Assembly (NCBI GenBank): GCA_034440615.1
Contig: JAOTOM010004830.1
Coordinates: forward strand, 102,501 to 166,500
Length of the DNA stretch: 64,000 nucleotides
Direction of reading: 5' to 3'
Source: Ashinkailepas kermadecensis
Taxonomy: Eukaryota > Arthropoda > Thecostraca > Neolepadidae
The notes below the pieces were generated by a model. It saw only the letters and a program-made list of their open reading frames with translations. It did not search any database and was not told where the DNA came from. This document shows, piece by piece, positions 1 through 11,445 of this stretch; the first letter of the stretch is position 1; each line of letters begins with the position of its first letter. Made by a program: the position numbers and the translations under genes.

Positions 1-222
1 CAGTCGGGCTCGCCGTCGTACAGCCAGCTGGCGTCGATGTGGCGGTGCGTGCCGCGGCACGTCAGTCGCGGCGGACAGTCGGCCTCGCCGTCGACGCAGT
101 CGCAGAGCGCCGCCGATGCCACCCACGCACCGGTCGCTGGCGGGCAGGTCAGGCGACCCTGCATGCCGCCCTTCACCAGCCGGAGCCGGGGCTGGACGTT
201 CTGGCGGTCGTCGACACAGCTC
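1..222 (-). CDS. Partial exon with LDL-receptor class A-like repeats
   Basis: Read on the minus strand, this block is open throughout and encodes a cysteine-rich segment. It contains two stretches of LDLa type: one with TCPP..., [13 protein letters not shown], then one with TCRG..., [11 protein letters not shown]. The WLYDGE.DC and LCD...DGE.DC patterns are the usual acidic calcium-binding end of LDLa modules. The 5' border is probably a splice acceptor at 223-228 (CTGCAG on the minus strand, preceded by a C-rich tract); the exon runs off the left edge. LDLa modules are extracellular ligand-binding units in receptors and secreted proteases, but the host protein cannot be told from one exon. 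The acidic SDE end of a canonical LDLa is not complete here, so the modules may be divergent. GC content is high, as in the cadherin exons. Confidence 0.62.
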
Positions 223-329
223 CTGCAGCGGGCGGCAGACAGTCATACCCAGAGGCCGTAGTGTGAGGAGGGGACGGACGAAACCAAGGGTCACAGGGTG
301 AGGAGAGGATGGGTGGGAGGTGTTTCGAG

Positions 330-702
<373 letters not shown>

Positions 703-1131
703 AGCCTTTGAAAATAGACCGAAATCCGGAGTTTCGGAAAAGGGGGAGGGGTAGTAGGTAGGGGCCTTCAGGTGTTCGCCCCCTGGACCAAATCCTGGCT
801 ACGTCACTGCCGCTAGGTGGTCAGATTCTTGGGCTTGAACCTGCAGCGTATTTGTCCAGCCTCACCAAACTTACTGAATGGCAGCGGCACAAAGCATGAA
901 AATGTATCACGTCAGCCCAACGTAAATTAGTAAAGCAGACAATATTTTTTTAACGGAAGCCGGAGGCCCCCCGAAAAAGGCATGAAACAGAGGACGCATT
1001 GGGCTCGCCGAAAATGTTTGGTTTTGGGTCGTGAAAATCCCAGAATTTCCTGTTCGGTCTAGTGTATTTTCGGTTTCTAAAAGGAGCGGGACCCCTTGGC
1101 TGCGCCTCTTACATAAAAGTAATCTAGCCGT
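703..1131. other. Intergenic stretch with element-like motif
   Basis: No gene is seen. At about 788-815 the minus strand reads CAGTGACGTAGCCAGGATTT, a phrase of the type common in dispersed invertebrate repeats. A related GCCACTGGGG/GTACC phrase occurs at 51650. It is probably a short repeat remnant. Confidence 0.4.
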
Positions 1132-2895
1132 TTACACACCTGTTTCAGGATGCAGATCGCCCAGGTTGCCGGAGAGTTGCTCTCCTTCTATCGAGAGGAG
1201 GAGCTTCGTCACCTTGCAGAGTTCTACTGTCGACTCTTGAAGCCTATAGTAATTTCTGTGGACCATGATATCGTGGCCCAGGTGGTTGGCGAGGAAGTCC
1301 ATCTCGTTCTCTTTTAGGTTTAGTACTTGGGACACCGTAGCCACGTACTTCCGCATGTTGGTGCTTGTGATGATTGCGGCGTCTTTCACTCCGGCGTTCT
1401 TACACGCTTTTTTAAGAGCATGCCAGTGACTTACGGCATTGCCGTGACTTTTCATGAGCAGCCGCCCTTCTGGCTTCAAACCCAAGCGAGCCCTTGCCAC
1501 GAGCAGAGTATCTATTGCTAGTTTTGAGCTTGGTGTGATGATCACTGGGACACTTCGGCCCCTTTTACCAATTGTCTTGATGAGTGTCATCTTATCTGCT
1601 AACTTCCTTTCAAAGGCTGACATCGACTGCAGTATCAGTTCGTTCTGCTGGCTTCCCGCGCGACACGTGTACTCTGCTACAGTGACCTTGGCTGGTTCCC
1701 CCCTCGCCTCTTGTTGAATACTAATATATCGACAGTTGTTGCCGTCACAAGGTCGTCGTACGCTTGCTTGAGAGATTTCCTGGGGTTTTCTTGTATCTCC
1801 GTCCTGACTTCTAGTATGTCCTTGAGGGCCCGAGTTTTGTTTCTCACCTCTTCCCTTAGGAACGAAGCAAGTAGCTTCATGTCATTAGTAGAGGGAATCG
1901 CATCTCCCTTCATTTGTTTTCTCACGTTCATAGTGTGCAAGGCTGCGCGAGACAATTTGTCGCCCCATTGGGCCTCGTAGAGTCGGATGAAGTCACTAGA
2001 TGTGCGCTCCAGGTCTTCGTTGCCTGTTCTGATGGCCTTTCCTACCACTGTACGAGCGACCTTCTCGAGTGCATGACCCATTGATCTAGCTACGGATGGG
2101 GTGTTTAGGGTTGGGTTTTCCAGGTCCGTTCCCACGTCATAGCCTGCGAGGTTCTTTGTTACGTCAATGATCGTGTCGAAATACGTAGGAGAGATAATCT
2201 CCTCTGCGGTGAGGTTTTCTTTCCCTGTTTTTCCTCTCACGCCCTGTATTAGCTTTCCAACCAAGGTGAGCCGTGACTTCAATGCTTTGGTCTGGTTCTG
2301 CGATAATCCCTTTGTCATAACGGTGTAGTTCGCATACCTTAAGATGGTTGAGTCTAAAGATAAAATGGTACGGAGATCATCACTTCTTATTGTTCTGATG
2401 CACTCCGGGATGTCTTCGTTATCGCAACGCCCCAGAAGTGCGTCCGCTTGTGAGCCGATGCCTCTCAGTGAGCATTTCCTTGCTAACACCCTGGGACAGG
2501 TGGCAGCATGCCGCGGTAGATCACTCTTGAGCATAAACCCCAAGCATCCGGGACACGGGACGAACGCGGTGATCGGAATGTCAGTCTGTTTGGGCCGCCG
2601 CAGGAGCATAAGTTCACCTCTTCCTTGTTTCAGGACACGCAGGTTGTGGTCGTAGTTGCCTTCGTTCCGAAGGGATGCAAACTCGGCATCTTGTTGTTGT
2701 CGCGACAGACGTGCTGCTTTGGCTACCCTCTGCTCCAAATTATGCCTTCGGAGCTGATGTCTTTTCATTTTTTGTTTCACACGTTTCTTGCAAAAAAGGC
2801 AGACGTTGACAGTGTCATAACGTTTCTTTGTCGGTGCGAACGTGTAAGACACGGAACTGGTCCCGGCCGGAAGACCGCGGCCGTCCTTAATCGAT
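1132..2895 (-). CDS. Zinc-finger and tyrosine-recombinase-like protein, frameshifted
   Basis: Two minus-strand open frames (2852-1677 and 1676-1132) form one protein of about 570 residues if one base is removed from a six-base C run at 1698-1703. The frame then continues through NKRRGGEPAKV and on to the second part. The N-terminus has a C2H2-type finger (CLFC...RHQLRRH) and a second CPGC...RHAATC finger. The C-terminus has the arrangement of a tyrosine recombinase active site: Arg in NMRKY, HLGH, a later His, and the Tyr pair in NYYR. No ATG opens the frame. Upstream lies a strong acceptor (pyrimidine tract then TTGCAG, exon start 2895), so a 5' exon is likely. Similar intronless zinc-finger plus recombinase proteins occur in many invertebrates and resemble Crypton-type transposons or domesticated copies; that assignment is inference. 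The frameshift may be real or a homopolymer error. Confidence 0.62.
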
Positions 2896-3249
2896 CTGCA
2901 AGGAAAGAGAAGCGGGTCTAGTTAAACGGAAATGATCGTCGATGCAATGGTAGCTGGTTTTAACTAAGGGTGTCGACAGCAGGAGCCAAAGGAGGCGATC
3001 ACCTTCCCGACCCCTTTTAGCACGAAGGAGCTGGACACGACCGATGTAGATTTATTCAACTGACCTTCGCCACCAAATACACAAAACGACATCATCACTG
3101 CATGGTGTTACGCTGGTTCAGCAGGTTTCACGATTGGTTTCAGGGCATGGATAACAAAATTTGCACAGCGATGCAAAACAAATCAGTAGTTCGTCGTATA
3201 AACCACTGTTTTACCGACAAAGTGAAATGCGATTTTAATATCCCCAATA
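2896..3249. other. Intergenic or upstream intron, no gene seen
   Basis: AT-richer sequence between the recombinase-like gene and a decayed retrotransposon. It could hold the intron and 5' exon of the minus-strand gene, but no convincing exon was found. Confidence 0.4.
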
Positions 3250-4840
3250 ATATGCGTTGAGTATCCCTTAAAAGGTTGTGACCATCTAAATGGTGAACAT
3301 TCTTTTTCACCAGCTTTTTTTTATAGTACCTTGCACACTATTTATGTCAAATTGACTGGCACATAGCGTCCTACACATTCCACACTTCCTTTTGTGAAAA
3401 ATGGTCATTTGCATTTCGTCAATATTCAGGTACATCAGAATACTCCATACACTGCCTGAAAATGATAAGACTACTGCTAAAACTTGAGCACACTACTAGG
3501 ATCCTAGCATGTATACCATCTGGTCCAGCTCATATTAGGATTTGTATTCTGTAACTGTTTTTCTACATCTTCCATGAATATTTTAATATCTTCAAATTTA
3601 TCACCTGCCATAGCATAATCTTCAGTGTTTTATAGTGTACCTGAGTCCTCTTTAGTAAAGACTGATGAAAATTGCTTGCTTAGGGAGTCTCAACAACATC
3701 GCAATCATGAACCACTAGCTCACCATGTACCTCCAGTGGCCCTACACTACATTTTCTAGACTTAAATTTGCATTGCGTTATCATTGCCTGCTGAAGAGTT
3801 CAGAGCTCATTTATGTTCCGACAGTGCTTTAAATGTCATAATACCCCTAACTTTGTTTCTAGCTATTCTATATGCTTCTAGGTTTTCCTCAGAGTTAAGG
3901 TATTTTGGTTTATAAAATGCCTGCTTCTTTGACTCCAGTAATGGTTTACTTCCTTGGTCAGTCATGAAGTGCTGTTAATCTTGTTTAACCGAATTTCCTA
4001 TTGGGAATGAGCGGATTAGAACCATTTACAACAGGCGGGATTAACGAGTCCACCCGCGACCAACCGACGTTAGAGGTTGGCGACGCTATATGACCCAGCG
4101 GTCCGATGTGTCGTAAAAGCACCCAAGCGCCTCTTACCTACCTACTGGGAATGAACATCTACTGACCTTGAAAGTTCTTGTTTTATCTTTCTCCACATTT
4201 GTAAGCATCTAAAACCATCAATAACTCTTTCCAGTCAATTTCATTTGGAAAGATTCTGAACTCACTGTAATTCCATTTAACAAAAGTTGGAATCAATGTC
4301 TTGTTGATTCCTTAGAAGATACAAGTCACTTGAAAGATATAAGGAAAAATGTACAATGTTGTGATCACTATTACCAAAGGTCTCTCATATGCTCACATTT
4401 TGCACCACATTTTCCTCATTTGTAAGCATGAGATATAGCATTCATTTCCATCTTGTAGGTTAATGTATCTTTTGAAAGAGGACATTTTCCTAAAAACAAG
4501 CCATGGAACTTCTTCCTGATTTGCATATACATCTAATTCTGTCCCTCATCCATGTTATGTTGAAGTCCCCAGCAATAGTTATCCCATGCACTCTCCTACT
4601 GATCTTTTCCTGCATCAATGGCACATGAAATAAATATTTACTTTTTGGTACTTTTACACTTTATATATTTGTTATCACTTAAAAATAGCACAGCCCTTTC
4701 CAGTAAACAAATCTTCTTGAAGCATTTCATAGCCAGGATTTCATAGGAATTCACAAGAGCAGGGTGAAACCACGTTTCTGATATTAGAACAAAGTCAGTA
4801 CCTTGATTCTGTGTGGTAAGTGCTAAGATGCCATCATAGT
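3250..4840 (-). mobile_element. Decayed CR1-like non-LTR retrotransposon
   Basis: Minus-strand translation, with stops and frameshifts, gives endonuclease landmarks: ISETWFHPALVNSYE near 4780, GDFN near 4565 and SDHNIVHF near 4360. The linker phrase FSSVFTKEDSG follows near 3650, then AGPDGIHARIL near 3520, VPEYWRNAN near 3430 and LDGHNLLRDTQ near 3280. This order (AP endonuclease, linker, start of reverse transcriptase) is that of CR1/L2-type elements. Many stops mark it as an old copy; the catalytic part of the reverse transcriptase is missing on the lower-coordinate side. Confidence 0.7.
3988..4155. mobile_element. Short insertion nested in the CR1-like copy
   Basis: A GC-richer stretch interrupts the retrotransposon and is flanked by near-identical CCTATTGGGAATGAG and CCTACTGGGAATGAA, which look like target-site duplications. 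The interior (about 140 bp) carries a GTCGTAAAAG-type end. It may be a SINE or other small non-autonomous element; no clear pol III boxes were seen. Confidence 0.4.
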
Positions 4841-4958
4841 TTTTTTTTTTTTAAAGTGATTGGACATTCATATGGAGAATTGACAACACATTTTCACCAC
4901 GAAAGTGTGGTGACTGTGCTGTTGACATAGATACACACTGGTGTGCTAGATCTTCAAA

Positions 4959-5097
4959 TTATTGTTGCATAAGTTTGGGGTTATTGAGCATTGGGGAGTA
5001 ATTTGGCATCAGCTTTGGCATATCATCTGTATCTTTCATAACAGTATAGGCTCCATATTTGACAATGGTTGGAGATGTAGCAACTGGTGTTAATATA
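4959..5097 (-). CDS. Possible terminal coding exon, unrecognised
   Basis: On the minus strand a TTTGTAG acceptor is followed by an open frame that reads like ordinary protein: LTPVATSPTIVKYGAY, then MKDTDDMPKLMPNYSPMLNN, ending in MQQ and TAA. Codon use is AT-rich like its surroundings. The family is not recognised. It could be the last exon of a gene that includes the block at 5299-5787, but I could not join the two with confident splice sites. It could equally be a decayed element. Confidence 0.25.
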
Positions 5098-5298
5098 CTA
5101 CAAATACACCATGAATGCAACATGAAAAAATAATAATAAAAAGAATCAAAACAATGCTTACAGCAGTAAAAGAGCCTTTGTCTCTCATAGGGCATAAGCC
5201 AGCCTATGCACATATTTATAAGAACATTAGTGTGGGGATCCTATACAAGAATGCAAGAATGCGTAACATGAATGCATATATAAACTGATGCACACTAT

Positions 5299-5787
5299 TT
5301 ATTTGCTGGTGGCATGGGCAGCTGGAGTTGGAGAGCCCCGAGTACTGGAGCCTGGAGTTTGACTCATGCCATCAGATGCTGGAGCAGTGGCAGGTGTGGT
5401 GAGAGCAGCTGGCCTTGAGGTCAAGGTTCTAGGGGGTGCTGCACTGACAGTTTTGCCATGCCTGTGCCATCCCACAAACTTCCATTCCTGATGAAAGCTA
5501 CCTGGGCCTTTCTCGGAATCTGTGGGTACCCTTCTAGAGTGGATGACTCTAAATTGTTTACATATATCTACTGTGGTCAGGTCCACCTTTACACCATTCA
5601 CTAGGTCTCTGACCTGGTCCTTTGTCCTTACTGGGATCTCTATGGGTTTGACAGTTTGGTCCTGGGTATTACACACAAGTAATTTACCTGCCTGAGTAAA
5701 GTATGACACTACTGGTGAATCTTTTTTACCCTTCATCACACAGAGTTGGCTGATGACTGAGAGCTCCTCAGCAATAAGATATGACAA
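5299..5787 (-). CDS. Unrecognised coding-like block, 162 codons
   Basis: A minus-strand open frame without an ATG; an in-frame TAA lies just upstream, so it must be spliced or broken. A CTAAT branch-like motif, a T-rich tract and GCTGAG would give an exon starting at 5766 in phase 0. The N-terminal 110 residues look globular (VKPIEIPVRTKDQVRDLVNG, VDICKQFRVIHSRRVP). The C-terminal 50 are rich in Pro, Thr, Ser and Ala. Further coding-like fragments with stops continue to about 6200 on the same strand, which points to a decayed or multi-exon gene. Phase 0 would also fit the first exon at 10666-10695. No family recognised. Confidence 0.33.
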   Translation of the reverse strand: MSYLIAEELSVISQLCVMKGKKDSPVVSYFTQAGKLLVCNTQDQTVKPIEIPVRTKDQVRDLVNGVKVDLTTVDICKQFRVIHSRRVPTDSEKGPGSFHQEWKFVGWHRHGKTVSAAPPRTLTSRPAALTTPATAPASDGMSQTPGSSTRGSPTPAAHATSK

Positions 5788-6354
5788 AAATTAGCAAACC
5801 TCTTTTCTTGGGCTTAGTTCTAGCCGTGCATACCTGGACAGTGTTGTCCAGTATTCTACTCTCAATATCGATTCACTGTGCTGCATCTGCAGTGTCTCTA
5901 GTGTTCCAAATTCCTCAGTAACCTCTGAAGCATGTTTTTAGGTTCAACATTCTCAGTCAGTAGCTTATCAATTTGTTCTCCTTGTGTTATGTTATAGGCA
6001 TAGTTATTCCCTTGTCAGGTTTAAAGTAATATAGGCACCTAGATGGAAGATGTGCCCAGTACCTAAAGGTCACCAGCAGGCAAGCAATATTTGCTTCTGT
6101 TGCTGTGCTATTCAGTGTAACCTCAAGAAAATTAGCCAAGGTCAAAGGTACATGGACGTAGGCTAGCTTAGCCCTATTCCTGTCATTACTTTCCCCAGAT
6201 CCAGTTGCTCACCTGAAAGCTTGCTTCTGTTTTTTATATTATTAGATGCGTTTGACTCAGGGGAACGCCGTCCAGACTCGCCCAGAGCAACTTTGTTGAT
6301 GTGCTTGGTTGGAGATTTGACCTTCAGCTTGGTTCAGTTTTATAAACCAATGCA

Positions 6355-6812
6355 GTGTTAAAATATTGGTTTTTCGTTGGGTGCGAGATGTCGATCTTCC
6401 CCATGGAAATGATATCGTTTAGAATATAGTTTAGATCCTTCAAACTCAATTTTGAGCACATAGCCTGTTTACATGAGCATTTGTTTCGTATATTTTGGGA
6501 CACACCTAATATAGGAATACTTATGTACAATGATGAGAATGGCATACTATCAGCAAATTATATCCTGAACAGTAGACCATATCATGGGTAATCTCTTTAC
6601 TTGAAATCTCGTTTGGTACAAGATGTATCACAATCTGTAATGGTAAGCATAAGCATGATACTTACACATAAACCACGGTTAGAAACGAGGCATGGAGACT
6701 TCACAAACTCATCAAGAAGCATGATGTTGATAGTTCTTTGGGAAGGATGTCTCCTCATTGTTCAATAGGTGGTACATTCCACCCCATTTCACGAATAATT
6801 TATCACTGTACT
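6355..6812. repeat. Dispersed repeat, copy A
   Basis: Starts at TTAAAATATTGG and ends at CGAATAATTTATCACTG. The same succession of phrases, for example GACACACCTAATATAGG and GACCATATCATGGGTAAT, recurs in the same orientation at 7612-8094. The copies differ by many substitutions and small indels, so the duplication or the two insertions are old. Confidence 0.8.
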
Positions 6813-7611
6813 CAGGTAGCTGAAGCTTGGGGGGACACAAAAGAAATTGGAGGGAAAAATTGACGAAATTGGAGCCACTTTTCAGAAATTTGGGGGATAT
6901 GTTCCACAATTGATATGACACTAAGCTTTATATAATGGGCTCCCCAATCTTGAAATACATTAATATTCATTTTGAATTGAATTCCTGCAACTTTACATCA
7001 TCCACCACCACCACTCCCTCCAAAACACATGCCAGCATGCCTTTCACAACATACCAGCTTTCATTTTCACTCTGTACACTGATTTGCACAAGCTTTGATA
7101 AGCTTCTATCTGCTGCCTATGTTATGTTCCCTGCAGAAATATACCTGAATATGTGTGATTGATGTATGGAGAACAGTAAAGCGATATTTTTTCCACCCAA
7201 CCTGCATCCTGACACCGCACTACAAGCACCTTATATTTAACCAACAATTAATTTGAGTCATCCTTTGCCACCATGATATACCAAAATAATATATTCTTCA
7301 ACTTTACCATTTCTAAAGTTTCACCTATTCTATAATTTCCCATCCCAATCTTTTTGCATGCATGCTGGTTTGCATGTATGTATGGAATGTATGGAAGATA
7401 ATTCCATAAATGCACCATGGAATATCCATGCAAACCATGGATGACACCACCGATATTGAAATATGTGAAAGTTTGGTGATAGCAACACCACTTGTCCTGA
7501 AATGAACAAATTCATTTTTTTCTAACTGTAATATTTCACTGGTACTACCTTTCAACGAAAATTTCAACTTTGGCACACAACATGAATGTTATATGGATGT
7601 ATGCCTATACA

Positions 7612-8094
7612 CATTAAAATATTAGTTTTTCTTTAGGTGTGAGATGTTGAAACGAGACTACTAAGATCTCAAAATTCCCCATGCAAATGATGTCTTCTAG
7701 AACATCGTTCAAGTCCTTGAAACCCAATGTTGAGCCCAAAGCCTGCTTATATGTGTGTCTTTTTCATTTATTTTGGGAGACACCTAATATAGGGATGCTT
7801 ATGTTAATGAACATGCTAAGAATGTCACACTATCAGCAAATGGTTTTGAACAGTGGACCATATCATGGGTAATTTCATTACTTGAAATCATATTACACAC
7901 AAGATGTTTATGTATCACAATATGTAATGATAAGCATAAGCATGATACACACAAACCACCATTAGAAGCAAGGCATGGGGACTTCATAAACACAAATAAA
8001 GAGGCATGATGTCATTACTTCTTTGGGAGGGACGTCTCCTCATTGTTCAATAGATGGTATATTCCACCCTATTTCACGAATAATTTATCACTGA
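7612..8094. repeat. Dispersed repeat, copy B
   Basis: Direct copy of 6355-6812, with the same start (TTAAAATATTAG) and end (CGAATAATTTATCACTG). It carries about 25 extra bases near its start. No coding sequence is evident; it may be a non-autonomous element. Confidence 0.8.
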
Positions 8095-9300
8095 ACCAAT
8101 GAGAATGGTGATATAGTTCTTGTAAAGTTCCATAAGTCATGAAGCTTTGCGATACTGTGTAGACTGGAACAACTGACAGCAAGCAGGGCGAACATCTTAC
8201 ATTTACAAGCAAACAAACAGGTTACATTTGCTAAGGTTAGGCTTTTCCTTTAAGTTGGGACTTTTCAATCTAGGTTAGGTCAGATTTTCATACTTTGCAT
8301 CTTTTTAGTTGAAAATGTCCTATTAAAAAACATGTCAGCCTTCCACAGATGATTAAGATAGGTTAGGATATGACATTTTTTCCTTTCTTTTGGGAATTAT
8401 TTTTATGCTACATTATCCAGTTGCAGGCACCTTCTTTTAGTTGTATCTTGTGGTAGGTCACATTATTCACACTGATGAACATCACACTGGAAAAAGAAAT
8501 TAAAGTAAGTTTTAAAATACCTGAAACTGCACATCTTCAACTATCTTTGCAGGAGCCTACATCCTGAATCAACCACACTTCAATGTTGAGACTATGGTGA
8601 CATTTCCACATTGGTATGTATGATAATCTATAAATAAAAAAAAACTGTCATATTCAAACAAGGGATGACAGCAATATGCTCTCTCACTGTAAAGTAAGCA
8701 GTTAACTATTGTACATGGCCACATCTCCAGGTAAGAATTACATAACAGCTACTATTTATGACAACAAATTTTAGGCTGCCTGTTCATATAGGTGTAGTTC
8801 AGAGTGCAAACTAGTTCTTCAATGATTTTTCCCCTAGCATTGCAATGTATAATTGCAATTTTGGAACAAAAATGTACATTGCATGGTTAAAAATTAATAC
8901 ATAATACCATATGATAGTGGCTTTAAAGACACATGAAAATCTGGAAAATAGCCAGTTCCATTCTGGAGTTTAGGCCTCATGCCAAAAAACGCAGTGTATT
9001 TGCCATAGCTAGTTGAGGAGGAAAGCTCATCTGACATATGAGGAAAGCTATAGCTGCATGAACAATGCATGATTTATCAGATTTAAAAAGACACTTGAGT
9101 ATATTGAAGGACATAAATCAAAGCAAAATTGACATTTTGTCATGCAACCTAATTTGGCACTGTTCCAGAGGTGCAGCCAGGTGGCTGGAGGCCAGCCCCC
9201 ACTCCCCTAGCAACCAAAAAATACACTAGATCAAGCAAGAAATCTTGAGAATTTTGCAAGACAAAAATCATATTTTGAAGAAAAAAACAATTAAAAAACA
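8095..9300. other. AT-rich sequence without genes
   Basis: No exon or RNA gene is apparent. Scattered AGGTTAGG motifs occur at about 8236, 8271 and 8353. Confidence 0.5.
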
Positions 9301-9429
9301 TGAGATGGTTGAAGTAGCTTAGCTTAACCTAACCTAACCTAACCTGTTTACCTCTTGGTTTATCATAACTATAATTTATATAATGCACAACTAGGTTAGG
9401 TTAGGTTAAGATACTTTGACCATCTCATT
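9301..9429. repeat. Fold-back repeat with TTAGG-like arms
   Basis: The left arm reads GAGATGGTTGAAGTA, then TTAACC and AACCT repeats. The right arm reads AGGTTAGGTTAGGTTAAG, then ATACTTTGACCATCTC. The arms are inverted copies with a few mismatches around an AT-rich loop, as in a small fold-back or MITE-type element. The pentamers match the arthropod telomere unit, but the tract is only four units long. Confidence 0.55.
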
Positions 9430-9709
9430 AAGGTATGTGAACCATTTGTAGCATTAGCCAGTCAAGGCCTCTGCCATACATATGATGTCATCACACCGTA
9501 CTGATGTGATGTCATTGTTCAAATTGAAAAGTAAGCATCAGCACCAAAAATGAGTGGTTGCATCTTCCTAGTCACATTCATAACCATCATATTTTGAAGA
9601 AAAAAAAAAACCTTTTATCAAAAATTTATAGATAATTATTGATGGGGCCCATTGCACGGAGGAAATGAGTTCTTCATATCCCATTGGTGGGGCCCGCCCC
9701 TTGGGATAC

Positions 9710-10350
9710 CATTTGGATGATCAGTGACAATGAGACATCTAAATGACTAACTTTTCAGTATAATTGCTATGTTTTGGCAATTGTCTACATCAGGGTATAT
9801 AGGTACAAAGCTGAAAATAAAATAAACACTATTGGTTGCTATATCCGCCCCTGCCCAGCCTGTATAGAGATGTTCATTACTAAATATGTCATGGATTATG
9901 ATTGGAAAATTCCACAGAAACCTACAAACGAACTTTCGTCATGAAACCAAACATTTATATAGGATATATATTCCATTCATTAAAGTGTTCGGGAAACTAG
10001 ACACCTGGTGTTCGTAATCCTACGCAGCCCCATTTTCAAGTTCGGAATACGGCACCCAACTACGAAATAGTTCAGTTTTAAAGTTACTCTTTGTGAGTGG
10101 TCAGAGGATTTTAATTGAAAGTAACTGCACGAATATGGATCGCTTGTTCATTTGTGTTTTGCAAACACCGTGCAATTACTGGTTCGGCCATGCAGGAGTG
10201 GCAGTAGAAGTATTTGTTGCATGATGTCTTAAGTGTTTGGCAACCACCACTCTTCCCCTGCCTGATGAAAGCAAAAGCTGAATGCAGGAAATATACTGGT
10301 TATTAATTTAAACATCAAGTAACATCTCATTGTCATCGATCATCCAAATG
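9710..10350. repeat. Inverted repeat pair about 29 bp, 0.6 kb apart
   Basis: CATTTGGATGATCAGTGACA with following bases at 9710-9738 returns as its reverse complement at 10322-10350 with three or so mismatches. The interior has no gene. It may mark the ends of a non-autonomous DNA element. Confidence 0.4.
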
Positions 10351-10665
10351 TCATAACTTTGCAAAAAAATAGGGTACCATGTTAAGAGAGCAATGAGTTG
10401 GTGGGACCAAAGCAAATATGGGAGGGCCCATGACCCACTCAAAGGCGTAGGAAACTCCACACTTGCTTTGCAGGTTCTATGACTTAAATGAAGGCATGGT
10501 GCTTAATGGCTACAAGCATATCGCCCATCGGCCTTCCGCGAAATTGGACCGGGCAGACACCACAGTGGTAGCAAACCTGAACCTGAACTGCAACCTGAAC
10601 TAACCTGAACTGCAATAATCAATTCAGACTTACCCACTTGCACTTCAGGTGAAAGCAAAACTTAC

Positions 10666-10695
10666 CGCTTTCGAGGCTTTTCGTTTGTCCGCCAT
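10666..10695 (-). CDS. Probable first coding exon (MADKRKASKA)
   Basis: On the minus strand an ATG with A at -3 and G at +4 opens ten codons, MADKRKASKA, directly followed by a consensus GTAAGT donor at 10665. The upstream 150 bp is GC-richer and carries a repeated GTTCGTTGTCGCT-type motif, as a 5' leader or promoter region might. The remaining exons should lie at lower coordinates, up to 5 kb away; the block at 5299-5766 has a compatible phase, but the link is a guess. The lysine-rich start is not diagnostic of a family. Confidence 0.42.
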
Positions 10696-11339
10696 TGTGA
10701 CAGGAAACACGTCTTGGAGTACACCGGCTCCCACGCCGCCTTGCTCAAACAAGTACCCAGATTCAAACAGTTCCGGCTTTCGTTCGTTATCGTTGTCGCT
10801 GTCGTTCGTTGTCGCTGTCGTTCGTTACTAGCGTCCCTTGTTGTGTTAGAATTGGCGGCAAATATCACAGTCAGCTGTTGCGAACCTAGGCTCCACCCAC
10901 AAGTCCACCAACGCATCATCCGAGATGCTATGGTCCACCATGGCATGTAGCGAATGAATGCACATGATACCTAATAGCCGTCAGCTGTTGCAAAGCCTTG
11001 GCTCCGCCCACAAGTCCACGGAGGCTGACATCTGATGCACTTTCATGGGGGGCGGGGTTATCGACTATGGTGCCACGTGGTGACAACAACGATAACTAAC
11101 ACCGATTTTGATGGAATGCTGGAGGGGCTTGTGTGGACCAAAACCTATCAATATTTAGGTCCACCCAAACTTTTTTCTTCATTTCTTCACGTTCGGTCCC
11201 CTCAGGCATGCGAAAATGAAGTTTGTTTAGGTGGACCAAAAAGGTCCACCTAAAATTTCGGGTCCACCGAAACTAACGTATGTGACAAAAATGTCCACCG
11301 AAACAGGAAGTAGGAACACAACATAGCCAACAATAGCCT

Positions 11340-11445
11340 CTCCCGGGGGGGGGGGGGGGAAAAAAATCCCCCAGGGGGGAAGACGAGGGGGGGGGGGGGG
11401 GGGGGGGGAAAAAAAATGGGGGGGGGGGGGGGGGGGGGGGGGGAT
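11340..11445. repeat. Poly-G runs
   Basis: Several G tracts broken by short A runs directly precede the 46-bp minisatellite. Homopolymers of this kind are often wrong in long-read assemblies, so their length is unreliable. Confidence 0.85.

Noticed and set aside
9325..9415. Interstitial telomere
   Set aside because: Only three to four pentamers per arm; too short to claim telomeric origin.
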